Origin: Lachnotalea sp. AF33-28
GTDB taxonomy: Bacteria; Bacillota; Clostridia; Lachnospirales; Lachnospiraceae
Reading direction: 5' to 3'
Assembly: GCF_003477885.1 (NCBI RefSeq)
Contig: NZ_QUEE01000002.1
Coordinates: 446,152 to 510,151 of the forward strand
DNA length: 64,000 nt
Part shown: positions 47,867-57,438 of the stretch, one piece after another
Layout of the letters: each line of letters begins with the position of its first letter
How positions within the stretch are numbered: position 1 is the stretch's first letter
Program-made: the position numbers and the translations under genes
Notes under the pieces: generated by a model
Seen by the model: only the letters and a program-made list of their open reading frames with translations
Told to the model about the DNA's origin: nothing
Database searches by the model: none

Positions 47867-50250
47867 TCCCCTTTGATTACGGGCAGAGGATACTGTTCTT
47901 TCCGGTCCGCCACCACAGCCCAGCCTGCTCATTCCATCTTAAAAAGGCGATCGAATCCTACGCTCCGCAGTGCATATTGGTGGAAGGGCCGGAAAATGCC
48001 AACGGCCTTATACCGGTCTTCGTAAATAAAGATACGAAAGCGCCGTTTGCCGTCTATTATTCTTACAAAGACAGCTTGGGCCTGGTGGGAGAGGAAAAAG
48101 AGGAGTATAAATGCTATTACCCGTTTCTCGACTGCTCCCCGGAGCTGGTGGCCTTAAGGACGGCCGAGGCCTTAAAGATCCCGGCCGCTTTTATCGATCT
48201 GCCTTATTCGGAAATACTGATCCATACATCCGATGGACACGGCATGTTAAAGAAGGAAGAGAAGAATAATTACAATGACGATTATCTTCTTAGCCGGAGT
48301 CGGTATCTTACCATGCTTTGTGAAAAAACAGGCCTTCGGGATTTTGATGAATTCTGGGAAAAGTATTTTGAAATCGGAGGGCTGTATAAAACCACGGAAG
48401 AATTTGTTCGCCAGATGCTGGTCTACTGCTGCCTGTCCCGGGAAAACAGCCCCAAAGAGGAGCTGGAAGCGGAAGGGTGCCTGGTGCGCGAGCAGTATAT
48501 GTCGGAAAGGATTCTTAAAGCTGCACAAAAATACGAACGCGTGCTGGTCGTGACCGGAGGATTTCATACGCAGGGGCTGTATGAGCGGACGGCCGCAGCA
48601 CAAAAGGAGGATCCGCTGCCCCTTCATAAGTTGGATGAAAAGGATCAGGGCATTTATCCGATGGCATATTCCATGGAAGCGGCGGATGCATTAAACGGCT
48701 ATGCCAGCGGCATGCAGGCGCCGGGATTTTACCACAGCGTGTGGAGGCTGTGCACGGAGAGAGAAGTATCCGCCGGCAGCGTCCGCGGCGCCTATGAAGA
48801 GGCGGTGCTGGAACTGCTGGTTGCGACGGGGAAAAAGGTGAGGAGAAAGAATGGTTCCCTTTCCTCTTATGATGAAATCATTGCGCTGTCCATGGCCAAA
48901 GGGCTGGCCGCGCTTCGGGATAAGAGGGAGCCCGGCCTCTATGAGTTAAAAGACAGCGTTCTTAGCGCCTTTGTGAAGGGCGAATGCAATGCATCCACCG
49001 GTGAACCGCTGGCATTTCTTCAGGAGGCGGTGACCGGAGATACGGTGGGACAGCTCTGTGCGGGAGCGCAGGTGCCGCCTTTGGTACAGGATTTTGAAAG
49101 ACAGTGCAGGACCTTTGGCCTAAAGATCCACACGGCATTGGAGCAGGAAACGGTGCTGGAGATATTCGCTTCGGACCGCCACCGCCGAATGAGCGAGTTC
49201 TTTTATCAGATGCAGTTTTTGGATACCGGATTCGCCAAAAAGGTGAGGGGACCGGATCTGCTCACGAAAAAGGACCGGAGCCTGATCCGGGAAACCTGGA
49301 AATATAAATGGAGCAGCCAGGTGGTGGTGGTCCTGATCGACCGTTCGGTATCCGGCGGCGTGCTGCCGGAGGCATGTATGAATTTGCTCGGTAGGCGTAT
49401 GGAGGAGGCGCAGGGCCTGGAGGAGGCGGCGGGGCTGTTAGTCAGCTGCTTTCTCATGGGACTGGAGGATCGGACCGGCCGACTCATGGATAAGGTGGCG
49501 CAGCTGGTGACGCAGGACGGGGATTTCTTTTCCCTGGTCTACGGCTTTGGCCATTTAAACACGCTGCTGGAGCTGGAGGATCTGTATAAAGAGACGGGAC
49601 ACCTGAAGCTGGAGACGATGACCAGGGATGTTTTCCGGAAGATCGTACAGCTGCTGCCCGCCATGGCCGCGATCAAAGATGAACAGCAGACGGACTGCAT
49701 GAAGGCATGCACGGCCCTCTATCAGACCGCAGGCAGGAAATCGTTTCGTTCGGAACAGGGTATACTGATTGCGGCCTTTGAGCAGCTGCTTGAGGATCCG
49801 CAGATTCATCCGGGCCTGGAAGGAACGGTTCTGGGACTGCTGTACGGATATGACGCGTCCTGGCAGAAGCAGGTGGAACATGTATTTTCAGGCTATATAC
49901 GCGGCACCAGAGAAAAGCTCATGGAGGCGGCTAAGTTCTTAAGGGGACTGTTTTACACCGCCAGAGATCTGGTGCTGGTGGGCGATTCCTTTGTGAAGAT
50001 GACCGATGAGCTTTTGAAGCTATTGGATACTGAGGAATTTATGGCGATGCTGCCGGAGCTGCGCATGGCCTTCGGATATTTTACTCCGATGGAAACGGAC
50101 CGGATCGCCGCCAAGGCCGCGGGGCTGCATGGCAGCACCGGTAAGGATCTGATGAAGGGGCCCGAAATCCCTCCGGCTCTGTATGAGTACGGCGAACGGC
50201 TGGATCGGTGGGCCGCATCAAAACTGAAGGAGCAGGGTTATGCCGGATAA
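47827..50250 (+). CDS. DUF5682 family protein (YehM-like)
   Basis: 807 residues. The N-terminal 300 show the DUF5682/TraB-like pattern: FFPVRHHSPACSFHLKKAI, CILVEGPENAN, PAAFIDLPYSE, RVLVVTGGFHTQGL, reminiscent of the Tiki/TraB/EreA fold with conserved His and Glu. The C-terminal 500 are helical. It starts inside the end of the AAA gene (40-nt overlap) and overlaps the VWA start by 11 nt. Function unknown; a hydrolase-like active site is plausible. Confidence 0.85.
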   Translation: MEGILRGEEISAVIPFDYGQRILFFPVRHHSPACSFHLKKAIESYAPQCILVEGPENANGLIPVFVNKDTKAPFAVYYSYKDSLGLVGEEKEEYKCYYPFLDCSPELVALRTAEALKIPAAFIDLPYSEILIHTSDGHGMLKKEEKNNYNDDYLLSRSRYLTMLCEKTGLRDFDEFWEKYFEIGGLYKTTEEFVRQMLVYCCLSRENSPKEELEAEGCLVREQYMSERILKAAQKYERVLVVTGGFHTQGLYERTAAAQKEDPLPLHKLDEKDQGIYPMAYSMEAADALNGYASGMQAPGFYHSVWRLCTEREVSAGSVRGAYEEAVLELLVATGKKVRRKNGSLSSYDEIIALSMAKGLAALRDKREPGLYELKDSVLSAFVKGECNASTGEPLAFLQEAVTGDTVGQLCAGAQVPPLVQDFERQCRTFGLKIHTALEQETVLEIFASDRHRRMSEFFYQMQFLDTGFAKKVRGPDLLTKKDRSLIRETWKYKWSSQVVVVLIDRSVSGGVLPEACMNLLGRRMEEAQGLEEAAGLLVSCFLMGLEDRTGRLMDKVAQLVTQDGDFFSLVYGFGHLNTLLELEDLYKETGHLKLETMTRDVFRKIVQLLPAMAAIKDEQQTDCMKACTALYQTAGRKSFRSEQGILIAAFEQLLEDPQIHPGLEGTVLGLLYGYDASWQKQVEHVFSGYIRGTREKLMEAAKFLRGLFYTARDLVLVGDSFVKMTDELLKLLDTEEFMAMLPELRMAFGYFTPMETDRIAAKAAGLHGSTGKDLMKGPEIPPALYEYGERLDRWAASKLKEQGYAG

Positions 50251-51352
50251 CGAACTGAATAAATGGCGCCTGATACTCGGAAAGCACGCGAAGGAACAGA
50301 TCGGATTTTCCGGTGAGGGGCAGCTGCATTTTATGGATATGGAGGAGGCTCTGGATTATCTATACTCCAGAGAAAACGGAGAGGATGTGCGCAGAGAAGG
50401 CGGTAACGGCGCTTTCAGCCTGACGGTGGCTTCCTGGATCACAAAAGTGCGCACACTGTTTCCGAAGGAAACGGTGGAGGTACTTGAACGCCATGCGCTG
50501 GAGACCTACCATATGACGGAACTGCTGACGGATAAGGAGGTCCTGGAGAAGCTGGAACCCAATCAGGAGCTGCTAAAGACGATTATGCAGCTGAAGCATC
50601 TGATGAAGGGCGAGGTGTTGGAATCTGCCAGGAGAATCGTCCGTCAGGTGGCGGAGGAGCTTACGGCGAAGCTGGAGCAGGATATCCGGCGATCGGTTCT
50701 CGGCCGGCTGGACCGCAATGCCGACAGCAAGGTCAAATCGGCCAGAAACCTGGATATCAAACGGACGATCCGTAAAAACCTTTCCCATTACGATCCGCAG
50801 GAAAAGAGGCTTGTCCTGGAAAACGTATACTTCAACAGCCGGGTGAGGAAATTTAATAAATGGCGGGTGGTGATCGCGGTGGACGAAAGCGGTTCCATGC
50901 TGGACAGTGTGATCCACAGCGCGATCATGGCGGGAATCTTTGCCAGGCTGCCCATGCTTGATACAAAGCTGGTGATCTTCGACACCCAGGTGGTGGACCT
51001 TAGCGGCTATATGGACGATCCGGTGGCGACGCTTATGAGCGTGCAGTTGGGCGGCGGCACCAACATTGCAGGGGCCTTAGCTTACTGTGAGACACTGGTT
51101 GAAAATCCGTACCGCACGATGGTGGTCCTGGTATCGGATCTTTGCGAAGGCGGTCCTGCGGGAGCGCTGTACGGAGTGTGCCGGGGCATCATTGAGAGCG
51201 GGGCGAAGCTGATCGCGCTGACCGCTCTGGATATGGAGGCGAATCCTTCCTACAACCGGAAAATTGCGGAAGACCTGGCCGCCATGGGGGCTTATGTCGC
51301 GGCGATGACTCCGGCGCAGCTTGCGGACTGGATGGGAACCGTGATCAAATAG
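50240..51352 (+). CDS. VWA-domain protein (YehP-like)
   Basis: 370 residues. A helical N-terminal half and a C-terminal von Willebrand A domain with a complete metal site: DESGS at 215-219, T274 in GGGTNIAGAL, and D300 in VLVSDLCEGG. This is the binding partner expected for the MoxR-type ATPase. The start follows GGAGCAGGG within the end of the previous gene. Confidence 0.92.
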   Translation: MPDNELNKWRLILGKHAKEQIGFSGEGQLHFMDMEEALDYLYSRENGEDVRREGGNGAFSLTVASWITKVRTLFPKETVEVLERHALETYHMTELLTDKEVLEKLEPNQELLKTIMQLKHLMKGEVLESARRIVRQVAEELTAKLEQDIRRSVLGRLDRNADSKVKSARNLDIKRTIRKNLSHYDPQEKRLVLENVYFNSRVRKFNKWRVVIAVDESGSMLDSVIHSAIMAGIFARLPMLDTKLVIFDTQVVDLSGYMDDPVATLMSVQLGGGTNIAGALAYCETLVENPYRTMVVLVSDLCEGGPAGALYGVCRGIIESGAKLIALTALDMEANPSYNRKIAEDLAAMGAYVAAMTPAQLADWMGTVIK

Positions 51353-51367
51353 CAGGAGAGACTGAAA

Positions 51368-53125
51368 ATGAGCGCATTGCTGGAGCTGATCAGGCGGACA
51401 GATGACGATTATCTGGCTGGCCTGACCAATAAAGGAACCGTAAAAAGAGCATATAAGGATCTGGAGCAGGCTTCGCCTGCGGTGAGCTTTGAGGGAGAGG
51501 ACGCGAGGGTCACGCTTTCGGACGCGGTCTGCCTGATTAAGGCTCCCCTTGGAGAGAGCACCTGCAGCTGTCCTTCCCGAAGCATCTGCAGGCATATCGT
51601 CACCGCCATTCTTTGGCTGAAGAAGCAGGATATGCAGGAAGAGGGAGAGGCGGCCCAAAATCCCGGGCCGGTACAGGGAGGTACCGAAGCTTCGGATCCG
51701 GAGCGGATACAGAAGGATGCCGGCGCGGCGGACCCGGAGCGGGCAGAGAAGGATGTCGGCGCTGCGGTGCAGAAAGGGCCTGCGGAGCGATGGGAATCGT
51801 TAAAGCGCTTCCCGCTGGACAAGATAAAAAAGGCCATGGGAAGCCGGAAATACGCGGCGTTTCTCATCCGGCTTCAGACCGGATTTAAGCCTGAAATCGA
51901 AGAGTCATCCATACTCACCGTGCGTTTTCCATGGCAGCAGGTGACGGTAAAGCTTCTGGAGCCGTTAGACTACTCTTCCTGCAGCTGCCACAGCAGCAGG
52001 CTCTGTGAACATAAGGCCGCCGCTCTTTTGGCCTACCAGCTGCAGTCCGGCATCCTTACGCTTGAGGAACTGAGCGATACGCCAAAGGACGGAAAAAAAT
52101 GGGATGTGCATCAGATGAAAGCAGCTGCGGCTGCCGCAAAACAGCTGCTTTCAGAGGCTATGTCCAACGGCCTTGCCAGAAGTAGCGCGGACATTCCGGA
52201 GACGATGGAGAGGATGGCTGTGATCAGCCATAACTGCAGTCTTCCGGATTTTGAGAGAGCTTTTCGTGAGCTGGCGGAGGAATACCGCAGCTATTTCGGG
52301 CGTAAGGCGTCATTTACGGAGGAAGGGCTGCTGGATGGGATCACCGCGCTTTACCGGCGTGCCTGCCTGCTGGAGGAGTGTGAGGATGAAGCACAGATCG
52401 GCCGGCTGGCCGGTTCGTTTCGGGAGGAATATCTTCCGGTTCCCGACCTTCATCTGATGGGGATGGGCAGAAGATATTTCCGCAGCAAGAGCGGTTATGC
52501 GGGATACACCTATTATTTTATGGAAAAGGATACCGGCCGATGGTATACCTATACGGACACGCGGCCCGTATTCTATGATAACCGGAAGATTTCCCCGAAG
52601 GCTGCGGGAAGTGCGCCGGCGCCGTGGGAGTTAAATTGCAGCTTGGAACAGATCACCGATCTTGAGTTTGTCTTAAAGGATCCGAGCGTGACGGAATCCG
52701 GCCGCATCTCTTCCGGCAGCAAAACCAAGGCGGAAATCGTGGGCGTAAAGCCTTTTACGCGTGAATTCTGGAACAGCCGTATAGACAGAGACTTTCTGAC
52801 GCTGCTTAAGGGGACGTTTGAGGAGGATTCCGGCAGTAAGCAGGAGCATCTGGCTGTGGTGCTTCCGGCGCGGTGCAGAGGATCGCAGTTTGATTCCATC
52901 CGCCAGACCTTCTGCATGGAGCTAGAGGATCTGATGGGACGTGTGCTGGAGATTGAGGTGAGGTACAGCCAGGAGGAAGATCCGGTCATAAAAACTCTGG
53001 AGAAGCTAAGCCAGAGGCTGCAGGAGGAGAAATATGCGCTGCCGGCCTTTGTCGGGCGCTTATACCTGAAGGACGGGCATATGAAGATGTATCCGGTGGA
53101 TTATTTCGATCTTACGGAAGGATGA
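51368..53125 (+). CDS. SWIM zinc-finger protein with two SWIM motifs (YehQ-like)
   Basis: 585 residues. First SWIM at C66, C68, C74, H76 (CSCPSRSICRH) and second at C206, C208, C214, H216 (CSCHSSRLCEH). Between them, residues about 109-140 form an Ala/Glu-rich linker with a repeated DPERIQKDAGA / DPERAEKDVGA unit. The rest is a mixed alpha/beta domain. SWIM fingers bind nucleic acid or protein. CAGGAGAG lies before the ATG. Confidence 0.9.
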   Translation: MSALLELIRRTDDDYLAGLTNKGTVKRAYKDLEQASPAVSFEGEDARVTLSDAVCLIKAPLGESTCSCPSRSICRHIVTAILWLKKQDMQEEGEAAQNPGPVQGGTEASDPERIQKDAGAADPERAEKDVGAAVQKGPAERWESLKRFPLDKIKKAMGSRKYAAFLIRLQTGFKPEIEESSILTVRFPWQQVTVKLLEPLDYSSCSCHSSRLCEHKAAALLAYQLQSGILTLEELSDTPKDGKKWDVHQMKAAAAAAKQLLSEAMSNGLARSSADIPETMERMAVISHNCSLPDFERAFRELAEEYRSYFGRKASFTEEGLLDGITALYRRACLLEECEDEAQIGRLAGSFREEYLPVPDLHLMGMGRRYFRSKSGYAGYTYYFMEKDTGRWYTYTDTRPVFYDNRKISPKAAGSAPAPWELNCSLEQITDLEFVLKDPSVTESGRISSGSKTKAEIVGVKPFTREFWNSRIDRDFLTLLKGTFEEDSGSKQEHLAVVLPARCRGSQFDSIRQTFCMELEDLMGRVLEIEVRYSQEEDPVIKTLEKLSQRLQEEKYALPAFVGRLYLKDGHMKMYPVDYFDLTEG

Positions 53126-53159
53126 TACAGCGGAAAATCAACGGGTGGGGTGACGGAAT

Positions 53160-53489
53160 ATGGATGAATGGATCAAAGAGATGAAGCGGATCCTGGCGGA
53201 TCTGCTGCAGTGCGGATTTTCCTCGGTCCGACAGGAAACGCTGGACAGGCTTAAGGAGATGGCGGGAATCGCCGCACGTCTGGGACTGCACGAGGCAGAA
53301 AAGAATTTCAGAGAAATCCATCAGGCGCTGTCGCTTGAGAGACATCGTGTGCTGCATGGCGAGTCGGCGGTGATGGACCGTGTGTGCGAGCTTAATGAGT
53401 ATCTGAAGCTGTGCATGCGCAGAATGGATTACGAGAGTGCCTGTGAATTCTATAAGGCAGCAAATGGAGGAAGAGAAAATGAGACTTGA
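53160..53489 (+). CDS. Small helical protein of the yeh-like operon
   Basis: 109 residues, nearly all helix (MDEWIKEMKRILADLLQCGF, then RQETLDRLKEMAGIAARLGL). No recognised domain. It overlaps the DUF4132 start by 11 nt and lies 34 bp after the SWIM gene, so it is part of the operon and is probably a partner of one of the large proteins. Confidence 0.75.
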   Translation: MDEWIKEMKRILADLLQCGFSSVRQETLDRLKEMAGIAARLGLHEAEKNFREIHQALSLERHRVLHGESAVMDRVCELNEYLKLCMRRMDYESACEFYKAANGGRENET

Positions 53490-56400
53490 TCAGGACAGAA
53501 GCGGACATTTGGATGAAACACTGGATGCGCTGTGTTTGAGCGCGGAAAACCGAAAGAGGGCGCAGGCCTGGATGGACTGCTCACAGCCGGAAGATGCAGA
53601 GCTGCTAAGCCGGATGGAAAAACAGGATTTTTCCAAACTCACCAGGGAGCAGCAGTTGATAAGCAAATCCTATGTGGAGCGCTGTGAGAAGAGAGGAAAA
53701 AAAGAGGAGCTGGACCGATACATCCGCTTCCTGTTTGCGGTGGGCGGTTCCACCAGCTTTTATGTTTCTTATGAAACCTATCAGATAAACCGTATCGGAT
53801 TTCCTAAGGTAAAGGAGCTTGTCGGACCGGCCGCCGCAGCCTCTATGGTGATTGAAGCGGTGGCGTGGAATGAGAATCTGTTAAACGCTAATTTTATGAG
53901 CGAACTTTTCACCCTGGGGAAAAAAGATCCGGATGTATTTCTGGAAGCCTTCGACTGCTGCCAGAACGCGTATAACAACGGTCAGCTGCTGACAGCGGCC
54001 CTCTATCTGCACTGCTTAGATCAGAAAAACGGCAGAGCCGGCGTCGGGGTGCTTAAAAGCATCGGCAAGCTGTTTGGACAGGGCGGCGGTGAGGCCGATG
54101 CCGTCACAAAAAAGACGGAATATCTTCGGGATTCCCTGATCGATGCCGTGCCGGTCATGATATCCGGCTTAAGCGATTTTGAAAAATCACTGATATCCAA
54201 GTATCTGAAAACCGGCGCCGTGTCAGATGAGATTCCGGCCGCCGTAAGAGCGCTTCTTACGGCGCATGCCCCTTCCGACTATCTGATCCGCCTGCTGGCA
54301 AGCTGTGCGTTCCTTGCCATGGACGCCTCCGGCAGATTTGAAGTGTTTTTGAAGTTCTGTGCCGCCGCTTCTCTGTCCGGCACAATGAACGCCTGCAGGC
54401 AGATCACACAGGGCACATACTTTAATGAGCATGAAGAGCAGCTGGAAAGCATTTTGGATGTGCCGGCCGGAGACTACATATCCTGGTGCGCTTCGGCGAA
54501 GCTGGGAGGAGCGCTTCGCAGGATGTCGGCAAAACATCCCGGAGAATACGAAGATGTTTTGAAGAAGACGGACATGGACAGCTATAAATTTATGGTCCAG
54601 CAGCTGAAGGCCGGAAATCCTTCCCTCTATAAAGAGCTTTCGGCAGGCCTTGAGAGCGGGCTGATGGAAAAGATCGCAAAGGAGCTGACGGACAGTTACC
54701 AGCCCGGAGCACCTCTGGCTAAAGACTATCTGCTCGGCAGCGTTTCTCTTGACACGCTTTATCAGAACAAAGAGGATTACCGCGGTGAACGGTACGGCTA
54801 CTGGAGTTACAGCAGGCTGCTGGAGGATTATGAGAAGAGCGTGGGCTGTGATGCGTTTTACAGAAGGTGCATCACATTTCTGGGTCTGAGTCTGAAAGGA
54901 TATTTTTTTGCAAACCGGATCGGCCGATCTGCTTCGAATAAGACAAACGGTGAGGAGGAGATCCCCACGCTGTTTCAAATGCTGGAGGAAGAAGGGCTTC
55001 CCATAGAAGGACGCCTGGATCTGGCCGGCGCCATATACGACGCGATTTATTCGGACTCTCAGAAAGCCGCCCTGCTGGATGCGGTGTCCAAGTATCTGCG
55101 ACGGGAAAAGGTGAAGGGGGCAGCGGAGCTGATTGGCGCGGCGAAGAAAAGCTGTGTGACCGGCCGGTATCTTGGCATCACATTTATGGATAACTGGCCG
55201 GAAGAATACAAGCAGGAGCTGCTCTGCTATGCCGGCGATAATTCCAAACAGGTGCGGGAGCTGCTTGCCGCGGTGCTTTCCGGCCACAGGGAATGGGAAG
55301 AGGATATCCGGGGCCTGCTGCGTTCCAGGAAATCCGCCGAGCGTGAGATGGCGGTGCTGGTCATGAAAGCATGGGGAGCCGATGCTTTCCGGGAGGATCT
55401 GTCCGCGGCGATTGAGAGCGAAAAAAGCAAAAAACTGGCGGACCTGATCGGCACGGTGCTCGGTATGCCGTCTGCGGGCGAACAGCCGTCTGCCGCCGGG
55501 GAACCCTCCCTGGAAGATCTTGTAAAGGAGCTGCATAAGGGCGGCAAGAAACGAAAACTGGAGTGGGCTTATCAGACCCCCTTTGTCTGTGTACACAAGC
55601 AGAACGGGGAAGAGGCCGCAGAGGAGTATCTGCAGGCTTTAGCGCTTTGCTATGCAGGCGCGGATATCCCGGGAGTCAGCAAAGAGGCCGTCCGGCTGGC
55701 AGAACCTCTCGACAAAAGGGAGCTTGGCATTTATGCCTGTGAGATGTTTGATAAATGGCTGGAAGCCGGTGCGGAATCCAAGAAGAAATGGGTGCTCTAT
55801 TTTGCCTCCGTCCACGGAGGGGAGGAGATTGTGCGCAGGCTCACCCACCAGATCAACGAGTGGCCCCAGCATGCCAGAGGGGCGATCGCGGCGGAGGCGG
55901 TAAAGGCCCTGGCGCTCAACGATTCTCCATCCGCGCTTCTAACTGTGGACAGCATAGCCAGAAAATTTAAATTCCGCCAGATCAAAACGGCGGCCGGAGA
56001 GGCGCTGGAATTCGCCGCATCCCAGCTGGGTCTGACCAGGGAGGAGCTGGAGGATAAGATCGTGCCGGATCTGGGCTTTGATGAAACCATGGCCCGCACC
56101 TTTGATTACGGCGAAAGAAAGTTTAAGGTATATCTGACACCGGCCCTTGAGATTGAGGTGTACGATGATAACAAGAAAAAGCTGAAGAACCTTCCCGCCC
56201 CGGGTAAAAAGGACGACGAAGCCCTGGCAAAGGAGAGCTATGAAGCGTTCAAACAGATGAAAAAGCAGATGAAGATCACGGTTTCCGCCCAGAAGCTCCG
56301 TCTGGAACAGGCTCTTTCCACAGAAAGAAAATGGAGCGCCGATAGGTGGAAGGCACTTTTTGTGAAGAATCCGGTGATGCATCAGTTCGCCATCAGCCTG

Positions 56401-57045
56401 ATCTGGGGTGTATATGAGGATGACCGCCTGACGGATACCTTCCGCTATATGGAAGACGGAAGCTTTAACACTTGGGAGGAAGATGTCTATGAGCTTCCCG
56501 AAAACGCTTCTATCGGCCTCGTTCATCCCATTGAGCTGACCGAAGAGTCCCGAGAGGCATGGAAGCAGCAGCTGGAAGATTATGAGGTGGAGCAGTCCGT
56601 TGAACAGCTGAACCGTCCGATTTATAAAGCGGACGAGGAGGAGATGACCGCTGCCGCCTTAGAGAGGTTTGGCGGAAAGATCTTAAACGGCCTGTCTTTG
56701 TCCGGCAAACTGCAGAGCATGGGATGGTACCGCGGTTCCGTCCAGGATGCGGGGGGATACTATACCTATTACCGCGAGGATCCTTCCATCGGCATCGGTG
56801 TTGAACTGGAATTTTCCGGCCTTTTTGTCGGCGATGAAAATGAAGAGATCACCGTCTATGAAGCGAAATTTTACAAAGCAGGCACCGTAAAGCGGGGCAG
56901 CTATGTATACGATGAAGTGACGAAAAAGAATACGTTCCTTCTGGGGCAGGTGCCCGCCCGCTATTTCAGTGAGATCGTTTACCAGCTGGAAAAGGCCACC
57001 GCTTCCAGCAAGGAACGCAACGAAAACTGGAGAGAGAAGAAATAA
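53479..57045 (+). CDS. Giant DUF4132 protein (YehI/MolR-like)
   Basis: 1188 residues from the ATG at 53479, 8 nt after GGAGG; the frame opens 14 codons earlier without a ribosome site. Most of the protein is helical, HEAT-like repeat material. The C-terminal third carries the DUF4132 region (TMARTFDYGERKFKVYLTPALEIEVYDD and VYEDDRLTDTFRYMEDGSFN). E. coli YehI (formerly MolR) is the best-known member, and its function is unresolved. It is probably the scaffold or effector of the operon. Confidence 0.85.
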   Translation: MRLDQDRSGHLDETLDALCLSAENRKRAQAWMDCSQPEDAELLSRMEKQDFSKLTREQQLISKSYVERCEKRGKKEELDRYIRFLFAVGGSTSFYVSYETYQINRIGFPKVKELVGPAAAASMVIEAVAWNENLLNANFMSELFTLGKKDPDVFLEAFDCCQNAYNNGQLLTAALYLHCLDQKNGRAGVGVLKSIGKLFGQGGGEADAVTKKTEYLRDSLIDAVPVMISGLSDFEKSLISKYLKTGAVSDEIPAAVRALLTAHAPSDYLIRLLASCAFLAMDASGRFEVFLKFCAAASLSGTMNACRQITQGTYFNEHEEQLESILDVPAGDYISWCASAKLGGALRRMSAKHPGEYEDVLKKTDMDSYKFMVQQLKAGNPSLYKELSAGLESGLMEKIAKELTDSYQPGAPLAKDYLLGSVSLDTLYQNKEDYRGERYGYWSYSRLLEDYEKSVGCDAFYRRCITFLGLSLKGYFFANRIGRSASNKTNGEEEIPTLFQMLEEEGLPIEGRLDLAGAIYDAIYSDSQKAALLDAVSKYLRREKVKGAAELIGAAKKSCVTGRYLGITFMDNWPEEYKQELLCYAGDNSKQVRELLAAVLSGHREWEEDIRGLLRSRKSAEREMAVLVMKAWGADAFREDLSAAIESEKSKKLADLIGTVLGMPSAGEQPSAAGEPSLEDLVKELHKGGKKRKLEWAYQTPFVCVHKQNGEEAAEEYLQALALCYAGADIPGVSKEAVRLAEPLDKRELGIYACEMFDKWLEAGAESKKKWVLYFASVHGGEEIVRRLTHQINEWPQHARGAIAAEAVKALALNDSPSALLTVDSIARKFKFRQIKTAAGEALEFAASQLGLTREELEDKIVPDLGFDETMARTFDYGERKFKVYLTPALEIEVYDDNKKKLKNLPAPGKKDDEALAKESYEAFKQMKKQMKITVSAQKLRLEQALSTERKWSADRWKALFVKNPVMHQFAISLIWGVYEDDRLTDTFRYMEDGSFNTWEEDVYELPENASIGLVHPIELTEESREAWKQQLEDYEVEQSVEQLNRPIYKADEEEMTAAALERFGGKILNGLSLSGKLQSMGWYRGSVQDAGGYYTYYREDPSIGIGVELEFSGLFVGDENEEITVYEAKFYKAGTVKRGSYVYDEVTKKNTFLLGQVPARYFSEIVYQLEKATASSKERNENWREKK

Positions 57046-57184
57046 AACAGTAAGCCTGCCAGGAAGATGTGCCTTCTGAATTGCTATTGATTTGCTAAAA
57101 GAACAATATAAGCTGCTGTGCCCGAAGTTCCTGAGTATTTTTGGCATAAGGACAAATGCCCCTGCCATAGAATAGACAAAAGGG

Positions 57185-57418
57185 ATGATAAAGGGCGGAG
57201 CAGCTTTGTTTGATGCTGTGCAGATTTATATGAATGGAAACCAGTCCCTCTACATAGAAAATTATAAAGGGCTGATACACTATACAGACCAGCTGATCCG
57301 GATTCAGGCAAAAAAATATAAAATATCCGTGGTCGGCCAGGAGCTGAATATAGCGGCTTATACCAACGAAGAGATGCAGATTACGGGCTTTATCACGGAT
57401 ATCAGATTTGAATATTAG
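57185..57418 (+). CDS. yqfC: Sporulation protein YqfC (YabP/YqfC family)
   Basis: 77 residues: DAVQIYMNGNQSLYIENYKG, LIRIQAKKYKISVVGQELNI and EEMQITGFITDIRFEY match the YabP/YqfC beta-rich fold. About 15 N-terminal residues shorter than usual and with a weak ribosome site (AGGG touching the ATG), so the start is uncertain. Followed by yqfD, its constant partner. Confidence 0.82.
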   Translation: MIKGGAALFDAVQIYMNGNQSLYIENYKGLIHYTDQLIRIQAKKYKISVVGQELNIAAYTNEEMQITGFITDIRFEY

Positions 57419-57438
57419 AGGCGGAGGCGGGTGTAACT

